Part shown: one piece after another, positions 5,555 to 13,639 of the stretch | Layout: each line of letters opens with the position of its first letter | How positions within the stretch are numbered: the stretch's first letter is position 1 | Source: JANQUM01 sp047630355 | GTDB taxonomy: Bacteria; Bacteroidota; Bacteroidia; Cytophagales; Spirosomataceae | DNA: 13,842 nt | Assembly (NCBI GenBank): GCA_047630355.1 | Contig: JBLHXN010000088.1 | Coordinates: forward strand, 1-13,842 | Direction of reading: 5' to 3' | The notes under the pieces: generated by a model | Seen by the model: only the letters and a program-made list of their open reading frames with translations | What the model was told of the DNA's origin: nothing | The model's database searches: none | Position numbers and translations under genes: made by a program

Positions 5555-6873
5555 TGAAAATACTTATTTCAATGTTAGCCTTGTTCGCTTCGTTTTCGGC
5601 GTACAGTCAGGCAACAAATATTGACCGGATTATCGCCAAGGTCGATAATTATTATATTCTTAAATCAGAGGTTGAAGGGATAATGCTGCAAAGCAAATCT
5701 GAAAACCAAGGCATGGACAAGTGTCAGGCGTTGGAGTCAATCGCAATTCAGAAACTACTGGTTGCCAAAGCAGAAATTGATTCAGTAATAGTTGAGCCAG
5801 ACGCTATAAACGAACAGCTGGACGCACGTATGCAGCAAATGGCTCGCATGTACGGTGGTGAAAAGAACATTGTTGAGCAATTTGGCAAGTCAATAGAAAC
5901 CTTTAAAAGTGAAGTCAGAACGCAGGTAGCCGAACAATTAATTGCACAAAAAATGCAGACAACAATTACCGAAGGTTTAAAGGTTACCCCCAATGAAGTC
6001 AAGAAGTTTTTCAATAAAATTCCAACCGATAGTATTCCCGCAATTCCAAAGCAGGTTGAAATCGCTCAGATTGTACGGTTAGGAGTTGTTACTAAAGTTC
6101 AAAAAGATGAATTAAGGCAACGCCTGAGAAACTATAAAAAGCAGATTGAGGCTGGAGAAGATTTTGCTTCCATGGCAAAAATTTACTCGGAAGACTTAGG
6201 CTCCCGGGAGACCGGCGGAGATTTAGGTTGGGCAAAACGTGGACAGATGGTACCTGAATTTGAGGCCACCGCCATGAAAATGCAAGCTAATGAAATGTCT
6301 GATGTGGTTGAATCTGACTTTGGATATCACCTGATTCAAACAATCGAGATTCGCGGGCAGGAATACCACGCCCGCCACATACTATTGCGTCCTGACTACA
6401 ACCGTTTGGAGTTATCAGGAGCAAAAAGCTTTTTAGATAGTTTAAGTCAGCAAATAACAGTGGATACAATCTCTTTCGAAAGTCAGGTTAGATACTCTGA
6501 AGACGAAGAAACAGCACTACGAGGCGGTTTTATTTCAAGCCCCCGAACCGGAACGAGCAAGCTAAACCTTGACCAGGATATGGAGCCAAATCTTTATTTC
6601 ATGGTTGATACGATGCAGGTTGGCACAGTTAGTGCAACAGTACCGTTCAGAAGTCAGGAGGGAAAAACGGGCTACCGACTCATATACTTCAAGAAAAGTT
6701 ACGAGCCTCACACGGCAAATCTAAGCACTGATTATGAATTAATTCAGCAGTACGCCATGGCAGAGAAAAAGAACCGTCAAATTGAGAAATGGTTCAAAGA
6801 AGCAATGGAGGAGGTATTTGTCAAAATTGATCCAGAGTACGAAAGCTGTAACATCTTGAGAAGTGCCCTTTAG
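5554..6873 (+). CDS. SurA-like periplasmic peptidyl-prolyl isomerase
   Basis: The 439 residues start with a signal peptide (1-18, cleavage probably after AYSQA or nearby). Then comes a SurA-type N-terminal domain (about 22-160: NIDRIIAKVDNYYILKSEVE, AIQKLLVAKAEIDSV). The first parvulin domain (166-268) has VEIAQIVRL, FASMAKIYSEDLGSRETGGDLGW and FGYHLIQTIE. The second (270-380) is degenerate but keeps ARHILLRP and the GGFIS segment. The C-terminal helix (400-428) fits the family. SurA chaperones outer-membrane proteins through the periplasm; this one likely works with the lipoprotein isomerase encoded just before it, whose stop codon it overlaps by one base. It is short on family-diagnostic catalytic residues in the second domain, which may bind substrate only. 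The moxR gene follows after 33 bases. Confidence 0.9.
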   Translation: MKILISMLALFASFSAYSQATNIDRIIAKVDNYYILKSEVEGIMLQSKSENQGMDKCQALESIAIQKLLVAKAEIDSVIVEPDAINEQLDARMQQMARMYGGEKNIVEQFGKSIETFKSEVRTQVAEQLIAQKMQTTITEGLKVTPNEVKKFFNKIPTDSIPAIPKQVEIAQIVRLGVVTKVQKDELRQRLRNYKKQIEAGEDFASMAKIYSEDLGSRETGGDLGWAKRGQMVPEFEATAMKMQANEMSDVVESDFGYHLIQTIEIRGQEYHARHILLRPDYNRLELSGAKSFLDSLSQQITVDTISFESQVRYSEDEETALRGGFISSPRTGTSKLNLDQDMEPNLYFMVDTMQVGTVSATVPFRSQEGKTGYRLIYFKKSYEPHTANLSTDYELIQQYAMAEKKNRQIEKWFKEAMEEVFVKIDPEYESCNILRSAL

Positions 6874-6906
6874 TAAATCAACAATAGTTAAAACCCCATT
6901 AGAAAA

Positions 6907-7878
6907 GTGAGTAAGCCTAATTACACATCTGACGTTGAAGCAGCGAATGCTTTCAAGGAAAATTACGAGCAGTTAACCGCAGAAATAAGTAAAGTAATAG
7001 TTGGTCAGGAAGATACCGTAAGGCTTCTTCTAACCGCCGTTTTCTGTCAAGGTCACTGCTTATTAGTTGGTGTTCCCGGTCTCGCCAAGACCTTGTTAAT
7101 TCAAACTATCGCTTCCGTGATGGACTTGAGCTTTAACAGAATTCAGTTTACGCCAGACTTAATGCCCTCAGACATTTTAGGTTCCGAAACGCTCGACAAC
7201 GATCGCCACTTTAAGTTCATCAAGGGACCCGTATTCGCCAATATCATTTTAGCAGATGAAATTAACCGTACTCCGCCCAAAACGCAGTCGGCACTTTTAG
7301 AAGCCATGCAGGAGTATTCGGTTACGGTAGCTGGTGTTAAGCACGAATTGGAGAAACCGTTCTTTGTCTTGGCAACTCAAAACCCAATTGAGCAGGAAGG
7401 AACTTACCCGCTTCCTGAAGCACAACTTGACCGTTTCATATTCATGGTCAAACTGGATTACCCAACGTACGAGCAGGAACTCCAAATCGTAAAAAACACC
7501 ACGAGCGACCAAAAAGTAAAGCTGTCTACGGTAATTTCTAAAACCGATATTAAGTATTTTCAGAAATTGGTTCGGAGAGTTCCCGTTGCTGATAATGTTG
7601 TGGAATACGCAGTAAGTTTGGTTCAGAAAACCCGTCCGAATACAGAAAATGCCAGCCAAGTAGCTAAAGACTATTTAGAGTGGGGAGCCGGTCCACGGGC
7701 TTCGCAGAACTTAATCTTAGCGGCTAAGTGTAACGCTCTCATAAACGGAAAGTATTCGCCAGATATTGAAGACGTTGTAGCGGTTTCGTCCGCGATACTT
7801 CAACACCGAATCGTACGAAATTTCAGAGCTGAAGCCGAAGGACAAAACGTGAATGACTTGATAGATAAACTGGTTTAG
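6907..7878 (+). CDS. MoxR-family AAA+ ATPase
   Basis: The 323 residues carry the full MoxR core: Walker A GVPGLAKT (55-62), Walker B IILADE (113-118), NRTPPKTQSALLEAMQE (120-136) and sensor 1 ATQNPIEQEGTYPLPEAQLDRF (156-177), then the C-terminal lid. MoxR ATPases act as chaperones that help assemble or activate protein complexes, often together with a DUF58/von Willebrand factor A protein. Here no such partner follows: the gene ends at a strong terminator facing dacB. The start is GTG at 6907, chosen because it gives a complete N-terminal helix and a 33-base gap from the isomerase gene. Its place in an operon with two periplasmic isomerases suggests an envelope role, but the client is unknown. 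Confidence 0.92.
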   Translation: MSKPNYTSDVEAANAFKENYEQLTAEISKVIVGQEDTVRLLLTAVFCQGHCLLVGVPGLAKTLLIQTIASVMDLSFNRIQFTPDLMPSDILGSETLDNDRHFKFIKGPVFANIILADEINRTPPKTQSALLEAMQEYSVTVAGVKHELEKPFFVLATQNPIEQEGTYPLPEAQLDRFIFMVKLDYPTYEQELQIVKNTTSDQKVKLSTVISKTDIKYFQKLVRRVPVADNVVEYAVSLVQKTRPNTENASQVAKDYLEWGAGPRASQNLILAAKCNALINGKYSPDIEDVVAVSSAILQHRIVRNFRAEAEGQNVNDLIDKLV

Positions 7879-7901
7879 AAATCAATTATTTGAAATAAAG
7901 T

Positions 7902-7938
7902 AAAAGCCCTCGTTACAATTTTTGTAGCGAGGGCTTTT
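7902..7938. terminator. Bidirectional intrinsic terminator between moxR and dacB
   Basis: AAAAGCCCTCGTTACAA (7902-7918) pairs with TTGTAGCGAGGGCTTTT (7922-7938) over 17 positions with one G-T wobble and a TTT loop. T-runs occur on the 3' side in both directions, so the same hairpin can end the plus-strand moxR operon and the minus-strand dacB gene. Confidence 0.93.
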
Positions 7939-7968
7939 GCTGCAGAAAGAAGGTAATACCGTAGGACT

Positions 7969-9390
7969 TTACAACTTGCTCAAATCAACCAGTATTTCTC
8001 GTAAAAATGCGTTCACTTTTCTTGAGGAATCTGAATCATAGCGATTCACCCCTACCATGAATGTCATCCATTTTCCGGTAGATGTTTTGAAGTATCCGGC
8101 GTAAGCTCTTGTTGCTTCAATAGAACCACTTTTCACAAACATATTTTTATTTCTACCGTCACCAATTCGCGAAACCGTTCCTGAAATACCCAATTGCGGA
8201 ATGGTAGACGTAAACGTTTCAAAAAGTGAACTCCGTTTCATTTCACTCAAAATATCACACATCACATTTGCCGTAATCGTCCCCGACGGCGAGAGTCCAC
8301 TTCCGTCTTTCATATTCAAAGCATCAACATTCACCCCCCGGTTTTTCCAGAAATTCTTAGTCGCTGTTATTCCCGATTCGTACGTATAGCTTCCCGCAAA
8401 TTTGTAGCCAACTTGTTTTACAAATGCATCCGCTAAGAGGTTTATGCTAAAGTAATTACACGACTCTAACAGTTCTGACAGTGGTTTGGAGTTGATTATG
8501 TACAGCGTATTTAATTGAGCAGATTTATAGCTCTGCAATAAAACTTCACCTTCGACCGCAACGCCATTTTTAGTTAGTTCATCCTTCAATAATTCTCCAA
8601 ATACAAGTGGTGGGTTCGGTATTGAACCGCGTACTAAAAAGTTTCTTGAGCGAAGCGGAATCGTACCTTTCATCAGTATAGTATTGCTTAAGGGCGTACT
8701 GTAAATATAAACATTATCACCGCTGCCCGCTGGTCCGGTTGTAACTTTATTAATAATATTCCAATAGTCAGATTGCGGTTTCATGGTTATGATAGATGCG
8801 GGTTCATCAACTGAGTCTCCGGCACTAAAATAAACCGAAAACTTATTTTCGTTGAAATTAAAAAGATATGGAGTTGCCCCGTAGTAATTCCCCAAGTCAT
8901 TCCACGCCCAAGTATCAGAAACATCAAAATCCTCAAACCCAGTATTCATCAAAACAATACTTCCTTTTAATTTATTAATGCCAACATTTTTGACCGAACT
9001 CATCACCTCCGCAATTACTTTTTGGTAGCTACTTCCCCACCTTGAAGAACCAAAAGAAGGATCGCCGTTTGACGAAATATATAGGTTTCCGTTTAATTCA
9101 TTGTTGATTATTTGACCGGAACACGATAATTCAGTCGAATACGTAAAGTTTTGCCCTAAAACTTCTAAGGCGGTGGCGGTGGATATTAACTTCATTGTGG
9201 AAGCAGAATTAATGGCTTTATCACCGTTAATATTTATCACATAATTATTTGATTCACAATCTTTTACACTAACAGAAACGGTTGCTTGTCTAACTCCCGA
9301 AGTCTCTTGAAAAGCAGCAACTTTATTTTCAATAAGCGAAAAACCGGGTATTTGTAATAAAATAAAAACGAAACATTGAGCGATTGACAT
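7969..9390 (-). CDS. dacB: D-alanyl-D-alanine carboxypeptidase/endopeptidase, PBP4 type
   Basis: The 473 residues match the S13 family, which trims or cuts cross-links in peptidoglycan. The active-site motifs are in order: SxxK as STMK (64-67) with nucleophile S64, SxN as SIN (315-317) in SINLLADAF, DGSGLS (362-367), and KSG (420-422) in FVKSGSIE, where the family usually has KTG. The long insert between the first two motifs (about 80-300) is typical of PBP4. A hydrophobic N-terminus (residues 5-19) probably serves for export, although no positively charged residue precedes it. The ATG at 9390 is preceded by an in-frame stop, so a longer form is impossible. The gene converges on moxR across the shared terminator and diverges from the beta-CASP gene. 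Confidence 0.93.
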   Translation of the reverse strand: MSIAQCFVFILLQIPGFSLIENKVAAFQETSGVRQATVSVSVKDCESNNYVININGDKAINSASTMKLISTATALEVLGQNFTYSTELSCSGQIINNELNGNLYISSNGDPSFGSSRWGSSYQKVIAEVMSSVKNVGINKLKGSIVLMNTGFEDFDVSDTWAWNDLGNYYGATPYLFNFNENKFSVYFSAGDSVDEPASIITMKPQSDYWNIINKVTTGPAGSGDNVYIYSTPLSNTILMKGTIPLRSRNFLVRGSIPNPPLVFGELLKDELTKNGVAVEGEVLLQSYKSAQLNTLYIINSKPLSELLESCNYFSINLLADAFVKQVGYKFAGSYTYESGITATKNFWKNRGVNVDALNMKDGSGLSPSGTITANVMCDILSEMKRSSLFETFTSTIPQLGISGTVSRIGDGRNKNMFVKSGSIEATRAYAGYFKTSTGKWMTFMVGVNRYDSDSSRKVNAFLREILVDLSKL

Positions 9391-9421
9391 GCGAATGGAT
9401 TAAGAATTGTAGCGAACTTAG

Positions 9422-9429
9422 TATCTTTG
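9422..9429 (+). promoter_or_regulatory. -7 box TATCTTTG for the beta-CASP/accA operon
   Basis: TATCTTTG is an exact TAnnTTTG match, 36 bases before the ATG at 9466. The transcript would start near 9435 with a leader of about 30 bases. A possible upstream TTG start (9427-9429) lies inside this box and so cannot be on the message if the promoter is real. No good -33 box is seen at the normal distance. Confidence 0.5.
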
Positions 9430-9465
9430 AAGTTCAATAATAATTTAATTACAGAAGAAGATCGC

Positions 9466-10884
9466 ATGAAGTTAACTTTTTTTGGGGCAACCAAACAAGT
9501 GACCGGTAGTATGTTTTTGTTGACGTTAGAAGATGGGTACCAAGTACTAATAGACTGCGGTACCAATATGAGCAGAAAGCGGGAGACAGATGATGATAAT
9601 CCATTTGCAGTTTTTCCGTTTGATGCTTCCTTAGTAAATCTTGTTGTGCTTACGCACGCTCACATAGATCACTCTGGTCAAATCCCTAACCTATACCGCT
9701 ACGGCTTTGAAGGGCAAGTACTTTGTACAGCCCCTACGTTAGAATTAACAGAAATTTTACTGAACGACGCAGCGTCGCTTAATCAACGCAAGGTAAAATC
9801 GATTCAAAATAAGAAAAGAAGCACCAAGAAGAGCCGTTCAATTAAACTTGACGAGCTTTATCTTCAACGGCAAGTTCATGAGGCGATGGACAATTTTGTC
9901 CCCGTTAAATTTGAACACCGGTTTAAGTTTAGTGACGATGGTTATGTTACTTTTTACCCGGCAGGACATCTATTAGGAGCCGCTCACTTAGTTTTTGAAA
10001 TAAACGAAGGAGAAGGAACTAAGAAAATAGCGTTCTCGGGAGATATTGGCAGAAAGAATTATCCACTTTTGGTTGACCCAACACCGCTCCCTCCCGTTGA
10101 TTATCTGGTCATGGAAACCACCTACGGTGATCGTTACCACAAAATCAAAGAAAACCGACTGGAGGTTCTGGAAAAAGTAATTAACGAAGCTTGCGTAGAT
10201 AAACCCGGCAGATTAGTAATTCCGGCGTTTAGTATCGGTCGTACGCAGGCGTTACTGTATTCCATTCACCAACTCGTGATTGAAGGTAGAATCCCGCCAA
10301 TACCGATTTTTACGGATAGTCCTTTGGGAAGAAAAAGCAATCAAATTTATGAGAAATACACTCGTTTTATGAATCAGGAAGCCCGTGATTTTAAAGACGA
10401 AGAGGAAAGCCTTTTTGACTTCGAAAACCTTCACTACTTAGCTTCCGAAAAAGCGAGTAAGGAAGTTGCGTCTCACTCAGAGCCTTGCATTATCATTTCA
10501 TCTTCCGGAATGGTGCAGGGTGGTCGGGTTGAGCGGCACGTTGCCCAGAATATTGGGAACCCTTACGCCACGATTTTAATGATTGGGTACGCCGTAGAAG
10601 GTACGCTTGGTCATGATTTGCTCGCGGGAAACCGCGAGGAATTAACTATTTTTGGAAAGCCAGAAAAAGTTATGGCTGAAATAAAATCGCTTGACGTATT
10701 TAGCGGACATGGTGATTTTGATGATTTGATTAACTTTGCTGAAACTCAGGATCAGAATACCCTCGCCCAAACTTTTCTGGTGCACGGAGAAGAGACGTCT
10801 ATGATACATTTCAAACAAGCACTCGAAAATAAAGGATTTAAGAATATTGTAATCCCGGAGTTTAAAGAAACATTTGACCTTTAA
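9466..10884 (+). CDS. Beta-CASP metallo-beta-lactamase-fold hydrolase (RNA-processing type)
   Basis: The 472-residue protein has all metal ligands of the fold: HAHIDH (64-69), AGHLLGAAH (166-174), SGDIGR (191-196), and the beta-CASP motifs METTYGDR (216-223), SGHGD (413-417) with H415 and VHGE (439-442) with H440. The segments IPAFSIGRTQALLY (252-265) and SSSGMVQGGRVERH (345-358) are typical of the CPSF73-like branch. Relatives are ribonucleases acting on RNA ends or sites, so an RNA nuclease is likely, with target unknown. A lysine- and arginine-rich stretch (109-127) may contact nucleic acid. The start is set at ATG 9466 because the longer TTG-initiated frame from 9427 overlaps a promoter box and adds non-conserved residues; MKLTFFGATKQVTGS is a normal family N-terminus. 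accA follows after 6 bases. Confidence 0.9.
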   Translation: MKLTFFGATKQVTGSMFLLTLEDGYQVLIDCGTNMSRKRETDDDNPFAVFPFDASLVNLVVLTHAHIDHSGQIPNLYRYGFEGQVLCTAPTLELTEILLNDAASLNQRKVKSIQNKKRSTKKSRSIKLDELYLQRQVHEAMDNFVPVKFEHRFKFSDDGYVTFYPAGHLLGAAHLVFEINEGEGTKKIAFSGDIGRKNYPLLVDPTPLPPVDYLVMETTYGDRYHKIKENRLEVLEKVINEACVDKPGRLVIPAFSIGRTQALLYSIHQLVIEGRIPPIPIFTDSPLGRKSNQIYEKYTRFMNQEARDFKDEEESLFDFENLHYLASEKASKEVASHSEPCIIISSSGMVQGGRVERHVAQNIGNPYATILMIGYAVEGTLGHDLLAGNREELTIFGKPEKVMAEIKSLDVFSGHGDFDDLINFAETQDQNTLAQTFLVHGEETSMIHFKQALENKGFKNIVIPEFKETFDL

Positions 10885-10890
10885 TAAACT

Positions 10891-11841
10891 ATGAGAACCT
10901 TACTCGACTTTGAGCAACCAATAGCGGACCTTGAAGCTAAACTCCTTGATATGGAAAAATTAGCCGAGGAAAACAGCGTTGATGTTTCCGCGGCTATTAC
11001 GAGCCTTTCGACAGGTATCGAAAAGTTACGAACCGAAACGTTCACTAACCTTACCCGTTGGCAGCGGGTGCAGTTATCAAGGCACCCAGACCGCCCGTAC
11101 ACGCTTGATTACATCAAGATAATGTGTGAAGAATTTCACGAATTATTTGGAGACCGTACAGTAAAAGATGATCCCGCCATTGTTGGGGGCTTAGGTAATA
11201 TTGATGGGGAAACGTACATGATTATTGGGCAACAGAAAGGTCGTAATACTAAGCAGCGACAATTCAGGAATTTTGGGATGGCAAATCCCGAAGGCTATCG
11301 CAAAGCTCTTCGGCTAATGCGATTGGCTGAGAAATTTAACGTACCAATCGTTACGCTAATTGATACTCCCGGTGCTTTCCCTGGTCTGGAAGCAGAAGAG
11401 CGTGGTCAGGGCGAGGCAATTGCCCGAAACATCAAGGAAATGATGACGATTAAAGTGCCAATTATTTGTGTAATAATTGGAGAAGGTGCTTCAGGTGGTG
11501 CTTTAGGAATTGCCATTGGCGATAAAGTACTCATGCTCGAAAATGCCTGGTACTCCGTTATTTCTCCCGAAAACTGCTCGACAATCCTGTGGCGATCTTG
11601 GGAATACAAAGAGCAAGCAGCCGAGGCACTGAAGTTAACCGCAAAAGATATGTTGAAAAATAAATTGATTGACGGAATTATTGCCGAGCCATTAGGCGGA
11701 GCTCACCTGAACTGGGAGATCACTGCTGAGACAATAAAGGAAAGAGTTAAGAAAGAAGCTGGTTTATTAAGAAAGAAAAGCGTTCAAAATCGTATTTCCG
11801 AACGCATTGATAAATTTTGCAGCATGGGAGTAGTCAACTAA
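10891..11841 (+). CDS. accA: Acetyl-CoA carboxylase carboxyltransferase subunit alpha
   Basis: The 316 residues match AccA in length and sequence along their whole extent. AccA with AccD transfers the carboxyl group from biotin to acetyl-CoA, making malonyl-CoA for fatty acid synthesis in the cytoplasm. Landmarks: the N-terminal helical part (LLDFEQPIADLEAKL), WQRVQLSRHPDRPYTLDYI (57-75), GQQKGRNTKQRQFRNFGMANPEGYRKALRLM (113-143), IDTPGAFPGLEAEERGQGEAIARN (157-180), and the glycine-rich GEGASGGALGIAIGD (197-211) that forms the oxyanion pocket. accD is not in the window. Six-base gaps on both sides indicate an operon with the beta-CASP gene before it and the HAD gene after it. Confidence 0.96.
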   Translation: MRTLLDFEQPIADLEAKLLDMEKLAEENSVDVSAAITSLSTGIEKLRTETFTNLTRWQRVQLSRHPDRPYTLDYIKIMCEEFHELFGDRTVKDDPAIVGGLGNIDGETYMIIGQQKGRNTKQRQFRNFGMANPEGYRKALRLMRLAEKFNVPIVTLIDTPGAFPGLEAEERGQGEAIARNIKEMMTIKVPIICVIIGEGASGGALGIAIGDKVLMLENAWYSVISPENCSTILWRSWEYKEQAAEALKLTAKDMLKNKLIDGIIAEPLGGAHLNWEITAETIKERVKKEAGLLRKKSVQNRISERIDKFCSMGVVN

Positions 11842-11847
11842 AAACCT

Positions 11848-12480
11848 ATGAAGAAAGATAAGTTTGAAGCAATTATATTCGACTTTGGAAATGTAATTAT
11901 TGACATCGACTTTGAAATGGTGTTCAAAGGTTTCGCCGCAGGTTCTGGAAAGTCAATCAAAGTTGTAAAAAAAAGAATGGAGGAGTCGCAGATATTTCGG
12001 CGGTACGAATCCGGTTTTTTCGAAAACCCTGAATTCAGGGAAGTTATCCGGCAAACAATCGGATTTCCGTTTAACGATGGAGAAATTGACCGCATCTGGA
12101 ACAGCATGCTTCTGAGCATCCCACCCAATCGGATAGAATTAATTCGTTATCTCAATACGAGATACCCAGTTTATCTGTTGAGTAATACTAATCCGCTGCA
12201 CATAAGTTGGTGCAACAATTATCTAAAGGAAAACTTTCAAATCAATAGCGTAAACGATTTATTCAAAGAGGCATTTTTGTCTTACGAAATTGAGATGTGG
12301 AAGCCAGATGAACTTATTTACACCCACGTTTTGGATCAGATCAAGACTTCAGCGAAAGATGTAATTTTCTTTGATGATAATCTGGCGAACATTGAGGCAG
12401 CAAAAAGCGTTGGTATTCAGTCGGTTCACATAACGCCAAAGTTTGGCATTCTGGACTACTTCAAAGATCAAACTATCTGA
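11848..12480 (+). CDS. HAD-superfamily phosphatase, YihX-like
   Basis: The 210 residues have the four HAD motifs: FDFGNVIIDID (11-21) with nucleophile D12, LLSNTN (110-115), K152 in WKPDELIY, and FFDDN (174-178). The second aspartate of the usual DxD is glycine (D12-F-G14), a feature shared with the YihX/HAD-IA variant 3 group, which includes an alpha-glucose-1-phosphate phosphatase. A helical cap lies at about 20-95. The specific substrate cannot be read from the sequence. It sits 6 bases after accA, and its stop codon is 1 base before the ATG of the protease gene, so it is cotranscribed with both. Confidence 0.88.
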   Translation: MKKDKFEAIIFDFGNVIIDIDFEMVFKGFAAGSGKSIKVVKKRMEESQIFRRYESGFFENPEFREVIRQTIGFPFNDGEIDRIWNSMLLSIPPNRIELIRYLNTRYPVYLLSNTNPLHISWCNNYLKENFQINSVNDLFKEAFLSYEIEMWKPDELIYTHVLDQIKTSAKDVIFFDDNLANIEAAKSVGIQSVHITPKFGILDYFKDQTI

Positions 12481-12481
12481 T

Positions 12482-13630
12482 ATGACCCCCGAAAGAAAAA
12501 CGCTGCTTATTCAGGTTGGACTATTTTTAACTACAATTGTAACAACTGCTTTAGCGGGAGCCGAATGGATGTTCGGTCGCTCTTTTCTCGATAGCAGTGC
12601 TGATATGGGCTGGCCGCAATTTTTGCGTGGGTTTGAGTTCTGCATTCCCTTCTTAGGTTTTCTTACCGTTCATGAGTTCGGGCACTTTTTCGCCGCGAAA
12701 ATCAGAAAAGTAAAAATTACCCTTCCTTATTACATACCGTTGTGGCTTGGGTTTATCACCTCCATTGGTACGGCGGGTGCATTCATCAAAATAAAAGAAA
12801 AAATAACGTCAAGGGTTGACTATTTTGATATCGGCGTGGCGGGTCCACTCGCCGGATTTGTGGTGGCAGTATTTACGCTTTGGTTCGGTTTTACACACCT
12901 GCCCTTGATTGATTACATTTACGAAATTCATCCCGAATATGCTCAATACGGTTATGAATATGGTAAGTATGCTTACAGTGACGACGTAAATTCTTTAGCA
13001 ATCCGTTTGGGCGATAGCGTAATTTTCAATTTCATGCAAGATACATTCGCTAATCCTGAGCTACTTCCCCACCCCAACGAAACCACCCATTATCCGTTGA
13101 TATTTGCGGGTTATTTAGGGTTATTTTTTACGGCTCTCAATCTTTTACCCATCGGTCAACTTGACGGGGGGCACATTTTATTTAGCCTCATTGGAAATAA
13201 GAATTTTAACATAGTTTCTCCAATTCTGTTTACATGCCTTGTGACTTATGCCGGACTCGGGTTTTTCACGTACGAAGAGTTTCAATTAGTACGCGGAGCC
13301 GAATCTGCGGACCAGTACATGTTTTACTTCAAATTTTTAGCGTACGGCTATTTTATGTATTTATGCTTTTCTCGTATTTTCGAAACACCCCAGAAAAACT
13401 TAATACTCGCTTTATCAATTATCGTTTTACAGTTAGTTATTTCTTACGTGTTTCCATCGTTTTTGGGTTACAGCGGATTTCTGGTCTTTTCATTTTTATT
13501 AGGTAGAGTATTAGGAGTTTATCACCCACCAGTTACAAACGAAAGCCCGCTTGGTTTAACCCGTACGATAATCGGCTGGTTAAGTTTATTGATATTCATT
13601 GGTTGTTTTAGTTTACAACCGTTGGGCTAA
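12482..13630 (+). CDS. Site-2 protease family (M50) intramembrane metalloprotease
   Basis: The 382-residue multi-pass membrane protein has the zinc motif HEFGH (64-68) and the second ligand motif NLLPIGQLDGGH (220-231), both in hydrophobic segments. Further hydrophobic stretches lie at about 11-27, 85-101, 118-137, 205-223, and several from 243 to 380. DIGVAGPLAGF (116-126) resembles the EGY-type branch of site-2 proteases. No PDZ domain is seen between the two motifs, unlike RseP. Such enzymes cut membrane-anchored substrates, for example anti-sigma factors or lipid-regulating transcription factors; the substrate here is unknown. The start is ATG 12482, one base after the HAD stop. A TTG at 12443 in the same frame overlaps the HAD gene and adds residues unlike the family. 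Confidence 0.9.
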   Translation: MTPERKTLLIQVGLFLTTIVTTALAGAEWMFGRSFLDSSADMGWPQFLRGFEFCIPFLGFLTVHEFGHFFAAKIRKVKITLPYYIPLWLGFITSIGTAGAFIKIKEKITSRVDYFDIGVAGPLAGFVVAVFTLWFGFTHLPLIDYIYEIHPEYAQYGYEYGKYAYSDDVNSLAIRLGDSVIFNFMQDTFANPELLPHPNETTHYPLIFAGYLGLFFTALNLLPIGQLDGGHILFSLIGNKNFNIVSPILFTCLVTYAGLGFFTYEEFQLVRGAESADQYMFYFKFLAYGYFMYLCFSRIFETPQKNLILALSIIVLQLVISYVFPSFLGYSGFLVFSFLLGRVLGVYHPPVTNESPLGLTRTIIGWLSLLIFIGCFSLQPLG

Positions 13631-13639
13631 TTAAGAATT

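Noticed and set aside
9264..9566. Minus-strand 100-codon ORF spanning the dacB/beta-CASP gap.
   Set aside because: It overlaps both genes in wrong frames and crosses the divergent promoter region; no recognisable protein features.
10881..11102. Minus-strand ORF overlapping the start of accA, and similar antisense ORFs in accA and the HAD gene.
   Set aside because: Shadow frames of well-conserved genes; composition follows the opposite strand.
13234..13506. Alternative-frame ORF of 90 codons inside the protease gene.
   Set aside because: It lies wholly within the membrane part of the protease gene, in another frame, with no family features.
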